Notes under the pieces: model-generated | The model's database searches: none | Seen by the model: only the letters and a program-made list of their open reading frames with translations | What the model was told of the DNA's origin: nothing | Shown: piece by piece, positions 28,139 through 36,331 of the stretch | How the letters are laid out: each line of letters starts with the position of its first letter | Position numbering within the stretch: position 1 is the stretch's first letter | Made by a program: the position numbers and the translations under genes | Assembly (NCBI GenBank): GCA_951813065.1 | Contig: CATOTH010000010.1 | Span: 1 to 64,000 of the forward strand | Length of the DNA stretch: 64,000 nt | Reading direction: 5' to 3' | DNA from: an uncultured Bryobacterales bacterium | GTDB taxonomy: Bacteria; Acidobacteriota; Terriglobia; Bryobacterales; UBA6623

Positions 28139-28982
28139 TCAACATGACGGCCAATTGTGGAGCCAGTGACAAATTCTGTCCGAGCATCGAATGCTTTGGA
28201 GCATTATGGCCTTGGCATGCCAGCCGACCGGACTGTCCGTCGCAACCGCGATGCCAACTCCGCTGTTCTCGAGTCGAATTAGGATCTCGCCGGTCTGCGA
28301 GCAGACCATGCTTCTTCCACCACTCGATATGCCTCCGGTCGGTCCGCCGTAGTCGGCCATCGCCACTGCCAAGGAAAGATCTGCAGGGTGCCTACTCAAC
28401 ATCGTGGTGTGGTGCCCGACTTCTTCGGGTGTGATGAACATGCTCGCCGGGTAGTTCTCCGCTCCACCGTCCGCGCCTGCTCTAACGCTAGCGAGGCTGC
28501 TTGATGTCCGCACAGATCCCTACAGTTGCTGTGTTGTTGCCAAACTTCAGGAGCGGACTGCCGTCCCCCAAATCAAGAACACTTGATTCCGGTGGTGGCA
28601 CTGGACCGCCCGGGTTCACCTCCGGTCGGAACATTCCGAGGTGCCGTTTGGTCGTGAGGAGTATCGAACCGTTCGGGCACAACGCAAGTGCTCCGACATC
28701 TAAACGCGGTCCGAGCCTCACCGGCGCACCAACGACAAGAATCATTTCCGTTTCAATGGCTGCATCGAGGAGTGGGCCCAGACGCGAATCGGACTCGGCG
28801 AAGGCAAGGCCTGCGGCGAGATCCAATTCGTAGCCTGTCAGTGAGAGTTCGGGAAAGACGAGGACCTGGGCGGCTTGTTTGGCTACGGCGTACACCAACC
28901 GGAGATGGGTCTGGACATTTGCTGACACCTCACCTCGAACGGAAATGACTTGGGTGGCAGCGATCGTGCGTCTTCCAGTCAT
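28139..28982 (-). pseudogene. Carbon-nitrogen hydrolase (nitrilase superfamily), frameshifted
   Basis: The first frame (28982-28488) carries two of the three catalytic residues in normal context, Glu in VFPELSLTGYEL and Lys in LTTKRHLGMF, then the nucleophile Cys in VGICADIKQP, after which it stops. The second frame (28513-28139) continues with family-like sequence: AGADGGAENYPASMFI, MADYGGPTGGISSGGRSMV and GWHAKA. A single indel near 28495, just after the catalytic cysteine, separates them. Nitrilase-superfamily amidases hydrolyse amides or nitriles; the substrate is not predictable. If the frameshift is real the enzyme is inactive. Confidence 0.8.
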
Positions 28983-29016
28983 CCGACGACCCGAGAGAAT
29001 TCCGGCTTCTCCGAGA

Positions 29017-29439
29017 TCAGAGCCGTCGGCCCGGACCCTCTTGTAGTTGCCGCAAATCAGCCAGGGCAGCCATACGGTTGTCGAGTGTCAGAACCTGCAG
29101 GCCCCGACGAGAGTATTCGTCAGCAATGAGGCGGTCGAACAGACCGGCACCGCCAAACTCTTCCAGGGCTGCCAGGACCGTCTCGCCGTTCAACGGCGCG
29201 ACCAGCCCGCTCCGCAGAACCTCGAGCAACCCTTCGCGAGCATCGTCCCTGGATACTCCGTAATGATGTTGAACGGCGATGTGAGCTTCGCCAATGACTT
29301 GGTTTGACGCGAAGATCTCGGCGGCTTCATCCTCAACCAAGGCGCTCAGCTTGGCGACGCAGAACTCGAAGCTTGCCTCAGGCTCTCCCGTTAGCAATCG
29401 CACGAGCACGGACGTGTCAATCCCGAAGCGCTGGGTCAT
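29017..29439 (-). CDS. PIN-domain ribonuclease toxin (VapC-like)
   Basis: Toxin half of a type II toxin-antitoxin module: a PIN-fold ribonuclease cutting specific RNAs. Conserved acids are visible in order: Asp in GIDTSVLVRLLTGEP, Glu in VIGEAHIAV, then Asp residues in LFDRLIADEY and LTLDNRMA. About 140 residues is typical. The open frame reaches 29511, but ATG 29439 (MTQRFGIDTS) is the family-like start and overlaps the antitoxin gene end by 23 bases. The stop is 34 bases from the nitrilase remnant. Confidence 0.9.
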   Translation of the reverse strand: MTQRFGIDTSVLVRLLTGEPEASFEFCVAKLSALVEDEAAEIFASNQVIGEAHIAVQHHYGVSRDDAREGLLEVLRSGLVAPLNGETVLAALEEFGGAGLFDRLIADEYSRRGLQVLTLDNRMAALADLRQLQEGPGRRL

Positions 29440-29659
29440 ACATTTCCTCGCGAAACGCTTCGAGATCGAATGGGCGGTGTGCGGGTGAGAGCTTGGAGCG
29501 CAATGGCGCAAGGCGGCTCGGGTCGATCCGACGCGGTCGGAGAACGAATCCGTCGGGACCCTCGATCAACTCAAGATGGTCGCCGGGCTCCACTCCTAAC
29601 GCCTTCAGCACCCGGGCCGGGAAAGTGACCTGCCGCTTTGACGTGATCTTGACTACCAT
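29417..29659 (-). CDS. AbrB/MazE-type antitoxin
   Basis: 80-residue DNA-binding antitoxin with a swapped-hairpin AbrB fold: VVKITSKRQVTFPARVLKALGVEPGDHLELIEGPDGFVLRP. The C-terminal tail, rich in charge (FREEMYDPALRD), would bind and neutralise the PIN toxin encoded directly after it with 23 bases overlap. The start is ATG 29659; longer versions of the frame cover the operator and are not conserved. Such antitoxins autoregulate their operon; a perfect 11-base inverted repeat lies just upstream. Confidence 0.9.
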   Translation of the reverse strand: MVVKITSKRQVTFPARVLKALGVEPGDHLELIEGPDGFVLRPRRIDPSRLAPLRSKLSPAHRPFDLEAFREEMYDPALRD

Positions 29660-29665
29660 TTGCTG

Positions 29666-29696
29666 CACCTTACCAAAATCGTAACTTGGTAAGGTG
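29666..29696. promoter_or_regulatory. Palindromic operator in front of the AbrB/PIN toxin-antitoxin operon
   Basis: CACCTTACCAA, a 9-base spacer (AATCGTAAC), then TTGGTAAGGTG: a perfect 11-base inverted repeat ending 7 bases before the antitoxin start. Position and symmetry fit an autoregulatory operator for a dimeric AbrB-type antitoxin. The binding itself is inferred. Confidence 0.75.
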
Positions 29697-30137
29697 ACGG
29701 GATCAAGCGTGTCTACCCTTGAATTCCGCCTTGCCCCGTCGACAGGGACGGTATGGATAGTGGGGTCGGTGATTGACTCCGAACGTGTGGCGGCATGGGC
29801 GGCGTTCATCATGGCTTTGGAGGAGAGAACGCGAAGTCTTCCAGCGCCAATCGCGAGTGGAGCCAGGACATTCGCCTCGGTGTGAGACCCGTCAACAGGG
29901 CAGGGCGAAGTGCCAGTTCCGAGGGCGGGTGCGAGCCGACAGCCAGCACACGCCGTGCTTCAGATGGTGCAGATCGCTAAGGTTTCGGCAGCGCAAGCGG
30001 TCGGTCATGGAGCACAGTGCGCCCCGGCTGCCAATTCGCCGGCTCTTCAGGCCTCGGCAGATCACGCCTTCCGTGGCCACGCTCGCCCACATAGATACCC
30101 TGAGAGCTACGGTCGCAACCGCGTGGCCCACCATTCG

Positions 30138-30806
30138 ATGCGCGTTACAAGCTGGAACTGCTACAAGGGGAAGCGCGTGGATAGCTCCGTGGGGCTATTG
30201 GCGCCGCTTCGCGCAGACTTGGTCCCCCTGCAGGAGTGTTGCCGTCCAGACGGCGAAAGCACCTCGGTCATTTGGCGCGGCAAATATCCGCTTCAGGGTG
30301 TGGCGGTGGTCAGCACCCAGCCGGAGCTACGGCTGGAGCCCGTCGACATTCCCTCACTTCACCCCACGGTCGTGCCCGTGATCGTCCATGCTCCGAAGCC
30401 GTTCATGTTCGTTGGAGTCTGGACCCATAAGCCTTTCAACCCAGTGGCGTGGAAGGCGATGTCCGCCTGCTTCGCCGCGGCGGACGGGCTGCCCGTGGTC
30501 GCGTCTGGCGACTTCAATAGCTCGCCAGGCGTGATTGGCCAAGAGCTCACCTCCTTGCGATTCCTGAAGCGAATGCAGGACGAACTCGGCCTAGTCAGCG
30601 CCTACCATCATTTCTACGGCGAGGAACCAGGCGATGAGACGCGTGCCAGTTACTACCACCTGTTCAAAGAGTCCAAGCCATTCCACATCGACTACTGCTT
30701 TGTTCCCGAGAGTTGGCTGGACCGTCTCGCCGGGATGGAGATAGGCAATTTTGCGGACTGGCCAAAGAGTGATCATCGACCGCTCACTGTGGACATCAAG
30801 GACTAG
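30138..30806 (+). CDS. Endonuclease/exonuclease/phosphatase (EEP) family protein
   Basis: A 222-residue metal-dependent hydrolase with the four-layer EEP fold shared with DNase I and exonuclease III. Visible motifs are WNCYKG (N-terminal Asn), LQECC (metal-binding Glu), the GDFNSSP catalytic Asp/Asn pair, IDYCFVP, and the terminal SDHRPL catalytic Asp-His. The substrate could be DNA, phosphoinositide or sphingolipid-like; the sequence does not decide. The open frame reaches back to 29910, but ATG 30138 (MRVTSWNCYKG) is the normal family N-terminus. Confidence 0.88.
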   Translation: MRVTSWNCYKGKRVDSSVGLLAPLRADLVPLQECCRPDGESTSVIWRGKYPLQGVAVVSTQPELRLEPVDIPSLHPTVVPVIVHAPKPFMFVGVWTHKPFNPVAWKAMSACFAAADGLPVVASGDFNSSPGVIGQELTSLRFLKRMQDELGLVSAYHHFYGEEPGDETRASYYHLFKESKPFHIDYCFVPESWLDRLAGMEIGNFADWPKSDHRPLTVDIKD

Positions 30807-31206
30807 AAGGCCGTCCTTCAGACGCCGACGGTTCATCGTGCCGACCCATCGGAACCAGACGGGATACTGACGCCTCGACCGCGGGGTAATCTCTAGGCTC
30901 GCTCGTAGCGAGAGCCGCGCAGGCGTCATGCGCCCATGCCAGTCGATATCGGAGACTCCCTACATGGCTCGTGACGGGCAGCTAGCCGGGCCGCCGGCTT
31001 GGGAGTCCAGTACCCGCCGTGCAACCGCTGCCGTGTTTTCCAAGACGAAGTCACTATTGATCATAGTCAGCGATTGTAAAGGCCCTGGCGGCTGATCCCG
31101 GGATTGCCGCTGAAGCCTTGCGTGAACATACGGCGCGAGGACGGACCCGTTACAATGAGGCCGCATTGTTTCGGGCTCCCGGCCTCGGAACCGCAGCGAT
31201 TCGGTG
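30807..31206 (-). pseudogene. Spacer containing a decayed DUF1553 C-terminal fragment (about 30985-31085)
   Basis: On the minus strand 30985-31085 reads LQSLTMINSDFVLENTAAVARRVLDSQAGGPAS, matching the segment SLTLMNSGFVFENAAAVARRVLDSQSGRPVS near the C-terminus of the cytochrome/DUF1553 protein at 33.4-36.3 kb. DNA identity is high across about 90 bases (33608-33697). Nothing else of that gene is present here. The remaining bases contain no supported gene. Confidence 0.75.
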
Positions 31207-32637
31207 ATGCCCCGAATGGTTCGATTCCCGTCGCTGCTCGCCGGACTGCTGGTCTTTGGCATTGCCCCTGAACTCGGTGGCCAAATCCCTAACCAGCCGC
31301 CCGGAGACCACACAGGCAAGAGCGTCTTCCGCGACCGTATTTCCCAAATGGGCGTCGACATCTCTGCGACCGTGCGTGCCGCGCTGTTCTCAAGGAGCGC
31401 CGCAGAGCGGGACCGATTGCTGAGCCTCTTGGTCAGGCGGGATAAAGATGACGTGATCCCGGCTTTGATCACGGCGCTAGGTCTGCTGCCCGACGAGGAC
31501 GGCTGGATCCTCAACGCGCTTCAAGGCCTCGCCCGAACCAAGATCCCGGGCGACTGGGAGGCATGGGTCGAGTGGCAGGAGGAGCACGACGAGATCCGTC
31601 CCTACCGGGGGTTCGACTCCCTGAAGGCGGACGTCCTCGCCGAGATCGACCCCAACTTCCGCGCCTTCCTCTACGCGGGGGTGCGGCACGAGATCCGTAT
31701 CGAGGAGATCGTCTGGGGCGGGGTCGAGAAGGATGGGATCCCTGCACTGGGGAACGCCAAACAGATCCCCGCAGCCGAAGCGACCTACCTGACCGACCGG
31801 GAACTGGTCTTCGGGGTCAGCATCAACGGCGACTCGCGCGCCTATCCGCTCAGCATCCTCGGCTGGCACGAGATGTTCAACGACGTGGTGGGCGGCGTCC
31901 CCGTGTCCCTCGCCTACTGCACGCTCAGCGGGTCGGGCATCCTCTTCGACACCCGGGTCAGCGGCCGTCGGGAGCCTTTTGTCTTTGGCTCTTCCGGACT
32001 TCTATACCGGTCGAACAAGCTCATATACGACACCCAGACGAAGTCGCTCTGGAACCAATTCACCGGGCGGCCGGTTGTGGGGAAGCTCACTGGGTCCGGA
32101 ATCGAACTCAAGATCCTGCCGGTGGTGGTCACGAGTTGGCGGGACTGGCTCACCGCCCATCCGGACACCACCGTGCTCTCCCTCGACACCGGCTTCCTAC
32201 GGGACTACCTGTCAGGACTACCTAACGGCGCGTACTTCACAAGTCCCGATCTCATGTTTCCCGTGGTCGTCGGGGACCGCCGTCTCGCGCCGAAGGACCG
32301 CATCTTCGTTCTGCGGGACGGAGCCAACGAAATGGCTTGGGCGCTCTCGCTCTTCGGTGGCGGCGCCGTCATCCACGACCGGGTAGGACTGCGGGATGTG
32401 GTCCTCATCGGGTACGCCGAGACGGAGACGGTCCGCGCCTACGAATCGGGCGCACGGACATTTGTCGCCGTGGAGGAGGATCGGTCTCGGGTGGCAAACG
32501 AAGCGGCGCTCTGGACCGTCACCGAGGACGCCCTCACCGGACCGCGCGGCGAGAGCCTCGCCCGGCTCCCCGGGCACGTCGCCTTCTGGTTCGCCTGGCA
32601 GAGCTACAAGGAAGGGCGGCCGTTGCGCGTGGAATAG
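31207..32637 (+). CDS. DUF3179 domain-containing exported protein
   Basis: About 476 residues with a signal peptide (RFPSLLAGLLVFGIAPELGG) and a large DUF3179 domain: RAYPLSILGWHEMFNDVVGGVPVSLAYCTLSGSG and KSLWNQFTGRPVVGKLTGSG are the conserved stretches. The invariant Cys in the AYCTLSG motif and the Trp-rich NDVVG region are present. Biochemical function is unknown; these proteins are common in Acidobacteriota, Planctomycetota and marine bacteria. ATG 31207 is preferred over the GTG one codon upstream. Confidence 0.92.
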   Translation: MPRMVRFPSLLAGLLVFGIAPELGGQIPNQPPGDHTGKSVFRDRISQMGVDISATVRAALFSRSAAERDRLLSLLVRRDKDDVIPALITALGLLPDEDGWILNALQGLARTKIPGDWEAWVEWQEEHDEIRPYRGFDSLKADVLAEIDPNFRAFLYAGVRHEIRIEEIVWGGVEKDGIPALGNAKQIPAAEATYLTDRELVFGVSINGDSRAYPLSILGWHEMFNDVVGGVPVSLAYCTLSGSGILFDTRVSGRREPFVFGSSGLLYRSNKLIYDTQTKSLWNQFTGRPVVGKLTGSGIELKILPVVVTSWRDWLTAHPDTTVLSLDTGFLRDYLSGLPNGAYFTSPDLMFPVVVGDRRLAPKDRIFVLRDGANEMAWALSLFGGGAVIHDRVGLRDVVLIGYAETETVRAYESGARTFVAVEEDRSRVANEAALWTVTEDALTGPRGESLARLPGHVAFWFAWQSYKEGRPLRVE

Positions 32638-33388
32638 CCACCGATCATGGCCGCGCGGGACCCACGGTCAAATCGGAGCGTAGCGCATCACAATCTCCAC
32701 ACTTGAAGAGTCGAAGAACTCCACTTCGCCCTTTGTCGATTGGGCTGCAGAAGCAGCAACCGGGAAGAGTGTTGCCGTCAGCCATGAAAGGCAGAATGCT
32801 CATCGGGTCTAGAATTCATCTGGAACGCCAAGGCGAAAGCGGGCCTAGTCTGACCGTCATCTGCGCCGCGGCAAGGCGTTCAGCCGCAATCAGTGCATCA
32901 AGAGTGCCCTCGACGCCGCTAGGGCTCCTGCCGGCTCCGATCACCCTGGCGACCCTGCGCAAGTAGTCCCCGCGAGCTTCCGAAGCGGCGAGTGAGAACT
33001 CGGGCTCGCATTGCACGAGACTCTCGAGTATCGAGGCACCATGTCAGGTCGTGCGCTTAGAACTGCCGAGTGAAACCACGGAGACTCGGGGAAGCAGCCG
33101 AGTCCCATGGCGTGAGGCCAGATTGGCGCGGGCGAAGCGGGGAAGTCGACCAGCGTCAATGCTGGCTGGAAGGCGACTCGTCGCTGATCGCGTCCATCTC
33201 AGGGCGGAGAACTCCCCGAGGAATCGCCGCTCTACCGCAGGACGTTCTTCCCGACAGCCTCCTCGGAATCCCCCAACGATTCGCCGACAAGGCCCGCGGC
33301 CAACACGTTGAGTCCCTCATGTAGCCACAGGGCATGCAGCCGCGCCTCGGTTTCGATCCTTCGCGCTCACGGAGCCCGGAGAGTTGCC
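32638..33388. other. Long spacer of about 750 bases without a supported gene
   Basis: Scattered short frames on both strands, none convincing. On the minus strand 32816-33016 the sequence LDALIAAERLAAAQMTVRLGPL has the look of a gene tail, but I cannot place it. The neighbouring 30985-31085 segment shows that this locus has been rearranged, so this may be further remnant DNA. Confidence 0.3.
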
Positions 33389-36331
33389 TTAGTCCACGTA
33401 AAGGAACTCGTTCGAGCTGATCAACATGTGCGTTAGGCTCTCGACGGATTTTGCGAGAGCCGTCGCTCTCGATGCATCGGCGCGAACGTACAGCTCCTGC
33501 TGCTTCTCCAGATGCTCCCGAGCCAGGTCGATCTCTTTGCTGCTGGGTTCCCTGGCGAGAACCAAGCGGTAGGCCAAGCGGGCTAGTGCATCCAGGCTCA
33601 CCGGGCGGCCGGATTGGGAGTCCAGGACCCGCCGTGCAACCGCTGCCGCGTTTTCGAACACGAAGCCGCTGTTCATCAGAGTCAGCGATTGCAACGGAGT
33701 CGCTGACGGCGCGCGTCGAGTGCAAGTGGTATCGATATTCGGGAAGTCAAACGTTCCCATGAAAGTCGACGACCACGCTCGGCGAGACGTCAGGTAGACG
33801 CTCCGACGGTAAGCGCCTTGCTCGGTGGGAACCTGCAAACCATCGGGGCGAGAGTCGAGCTTGACGGGTGGTCCTCCCAGAGCGTCGTCGAGCTTGCCGC
33901 CGACGGCGAGAATCGAGTCGCGAAGCGCCTCGGCTTCCAGCCGCCGCAACGGCATCCTCCAAAGCAGCCGGTTGTCGGGATCTTCGATTGCGGCGCGCTC
34001 GCTAGCCGCATTCTCTCCACGACTCGCTGACTGCCGGTAGACCGCCGAGAGCATGATCATCTTGTGCAGCCGCTTGACCTTCCAGCCGTGCCTGACGAAG
34101 TCGACAGCCAGCCAGTCGAGCAGTTCCGGATGAGAGGGTGGCGAGCCGTTGGTCCCGAAGTTGTCCGGCGTCGCGACGATCCCCGTGCCGAAGTGATGCT
34201 GCCAGATTCGGTTCACGATGACCCTGGCGGTGAGAGGATGCTCGGGATCGGTCAGCCACTCGGCCAGCGCCAGCCGGTACCCGGTGGTTTTCCCGGCCCG
34301 ATTCGGCGAGGGCGTCGCGAGGCAATCTTCCTCGGCACCACACAAGACCGAGAGAAACCCCGGCTTGACGGCTGGCCCGGGAGATTCGACGCTGCCACGT
34401 TGGAGGAGCCGGATTGTCGGAAGCGTCTCGCCGTCCCAGAGTGCCTGCACGCGCTCCAGTTCGGTCCGGTAGCCCTTCCATTCCGCGATATCGCGGCGAA
34501 GTTGTGCCAAGCGCTCCTTGTGCTCTGGAGACGCCTTGTCCACGATCTCCCTGTTGCTGACCTCGACAGTCGAACCGAACTCCTTGACAAAGGCCTTCTG
34601 GGCATCGATGCGGTCTTTCGCGATGGCAGCGAATGCGAGCCGGACATCCTCGCGGACTGCGCTCGGCACTTGCTGAAGCTTGGTATCGAACAGAGCGTCC
34701 CGGTACGGTTTGCTGATGTCCTCCACCTGCTCTGTCAGGTCCTTGATCTTGGAGTCGACAGTCTTGTTGTGCCTGTCGATCCGTTCTTTCTCGGCCGGGG
34801 AAACCGTGTAGAGCAGGCGTTTCTTGGGCTGAATCCAATCCGATGGGTTATAGGCAGCTGAAAGCAGGGTCAGGAAGCGGTAGTAGTCACGCTGGGGGAT
34901 CGGATCGAACTTGTGGCTATGGCAGCGGGCGCACGAGAGCGTCAGGCCGACTGCACTGCGAGACACCTTGTCGATCAATGCGAACAGGGTGTCGTACCGG
35001 TCGGCAGGCCGGTCCGAGATATCCTCGTCCGTCGCGTCAAGAACCGTTCGCAAGTAGCCAGTGGCGATCAGATTCTCGAGCATCTCAGGCGTGAATTGCT
35101 CGGCGATGCGCCAGTCGTAGAGTTCGTCCCCGGCCAGTTGCTCGGTGAGAAAGCGGTCCCAAGGCTTGTCGGCGTTGAATGAATCGATGACATAGTCCCG
35201 ATACCGCCACATTCCCGGTGACAAACTCGCCCTGTCGGCTTGAAAATCTTTGCCTTTTGTGTCGACGTACCCGGCAGCATCAAGCCAGAAACGGCCCCAC
35301 CGCTGGCCGTAGCGGTGAGACTCGAGCAAGCGGTCGAGCAGCCTCTCGTAGGCATCCGGTCGGTCGTCCGAAAGAAACTCCGCTGCCTGCTCGGGAGTGG
35401 GAGGCAGGCCCCAGAGGTCGAAGTACGCTCGCCGCAACAGGGTCTGTCGGGGTGCCTCCGTGGAGTACGTCAAGCTCTGCTGTTCAAGCCTTTCGAGAAG
35501 GAAGGCATCGATGGGGGTCTGGACCTTGCTGTGATCCTTGACTTCCGGCGGTTCGGATGCGAGGGGTGCCTGGAACGCCCAGTGCTGGCGGTCAGATCCG
35601 GTGACAGGCGGTGCCTCAGCTTCCGTGAAGGCCCGGTCGAGTGGGTTGCCGAGATCGACGTAGTCGGAGAAGTGGCCTTCGTCGATCCAATCCCGGATGA
35701 GTTCGACCTCGGCGGCGCTGAGAGTCTCGCTTGCTCCTTCCGGCGGCATGACCCCGTTTACCAGCTGCCGGACCAGGATGCTCTTTTCCGAGAAACCTTC
35801 CAGCACAACGGGACCGTGCTTGCCACCTCGCAGGGTTGAGGCCAGTGTCCGAAGGTCCAGACCGGACTGAGGCGAACTCCCACCGTGGCAGACGACGCAA
35901 CGTTCGTTCAGGAGCGGTTGGATCTCGTGTTCGAATCGAGCGATCTGGAGTCGGGCCTGCTCGGGAAGATCGTCGTCCTGCTCCGTGCGAGCCCCGGCCT
36001 CGATCCAGTGCCGGATCGTTTCGACGTCAGCCTCCGGGACCTGGCTCTTGAAAGCCTTCGGAGGCATCTTGCCTTGCGAGAGCTTCTGGTACAGCAGGCT
36101 TTCGTCGGGAGAGCCTCTCTTGACTACCGGTCCGTTGGAGCCTCCTCGCAGAACGGTTCGAGCCGTCCGAAGATCGACTCCCTGCTCGGGAGAACTCTTG
36201 CCATGACATGTCAGGCAATACGCCGAGAGGATTGGCTGGACGTCTTGCTCGAATATCGGAGCGTCTCCGGCTGTGGGCGCGCCGCTCCCAACGGCCGCGG
36301 CCAGAATGCCCACGAGCAGCCGGGGCCTCAT
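33389..36331 (-). CDS. Planctomycete-type cytochrome / DUF1549 / DUF1553 exported protein
   Basis: A 980-residue exported protein. Signal peptide at the N-terminus (LLVGILAAAVGSGAPTAG), then two cytochrome-c-like modules each with a CxxCH haem-binding motif (CLTCHGK and CVVCHGG) and a distal MPP (KMPPKAF, VMPPEGA). A DUF1549 (PSCyt2) module follows (LPPTPEQAAEFLSD, WGRFWLDAAGYVDTKG) and a DUF1553 (PSD1) module (RVIVNRIWQHHFGTGIV, WRMPLRRLEAEALRDSIL). It overlaps the preceding DUF1501 gene by four bases (ATGA). These pairs are widespread in Planctomycetota and occur in Acidobacteriota; they are inferred to act in extracellular polymer degradation or electron transfer, but the reaction is unproven. 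Confidence 0.93.
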   Translation of the reverse strand: MRPRLLVGILAAAVGSGAPTAGDAPIFEQDVQPILSAYCLTCHGKSSPEQGVDLRTARTVLRGGSNGPVVKRGSPDESLLYQKLSQGKMPPKAFKSQVPEADVETIRHWIEAGARTEQDDDLPEQARLQIARFEHEIQPLLNERCVVCHGGSSPQSGLDLRTLASTLRGGKHGPVVLEGFSEKSILVRQLVNGVMPPEGASETLSAAEVELIRDWIDEGHFSDYVDLGNPLDRAFTEAEAPPVTGSDRQHWAFQAPLASEPPEVKDHSKVQTPIDAFLLERLEQQSLTYSTEAPRQTLLRRAYFDLWGLPPTPEQAAEFLSDDRPDAYERLLDRLLESHRYGQRWGRFWLDAAGYVDTKGKDFQADRASLSPGMWRYRDYVIDSFNADKPWDRFLTEQLAGDELYDWRIAEQFTPEMLENLIATGYLRTVLDATDEDISDRPADRYDTLFALIDKVSRSAVGLTLSCARCHSHKFDPIPQRDYYRFLTLLSAAYNPSDWIQPKKRLLYTVSPAEKERIDRHNKTVDSKIKDLTEQVEDISKPYRDALFDTKLQQVPSAVREDVRLAFAAIAKDRIDAQKAFVKEFGSTVEVSNREIVDKASPEHKERLAQLRRDIAEWKGYRTELERVQALWDGETLPTIRLLQRGSVESPGPAVKPGFLSVLCGAEEDCLATPSPNRAGKTTGYRLALAEWLTDPEHPLTARVIVNRIWQHHFGTGIVATPDNFGTNGSPPSHPELLDWLAVDFVRHGWKVKRLHKMIMLSAVYRQSASRGENAASERAAIEDPDNRLLWRMPLRRLEAEALRDSILAVGGKLDDALGGPPVKLDSRPDGLQVPTEQGAYRRSVYLTSRRAWSSTFMGTFDFPNIDTTCTRRAPSATPLQSLTLMNSGFVFENAAAVARRVLDSQSGRPVSLDALARLAYRLVLAREPSSKEIDLAREHLEKQQELYVRADASRATALAKSVESLTHMLISSNEFLYVD

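Noticed and set aside
35925..35945. GTTCGAATC as a tRNA T-arm
   Set aside because: It lies inside the intact cytochrome gene and no cloverleaf can be drawn around it.
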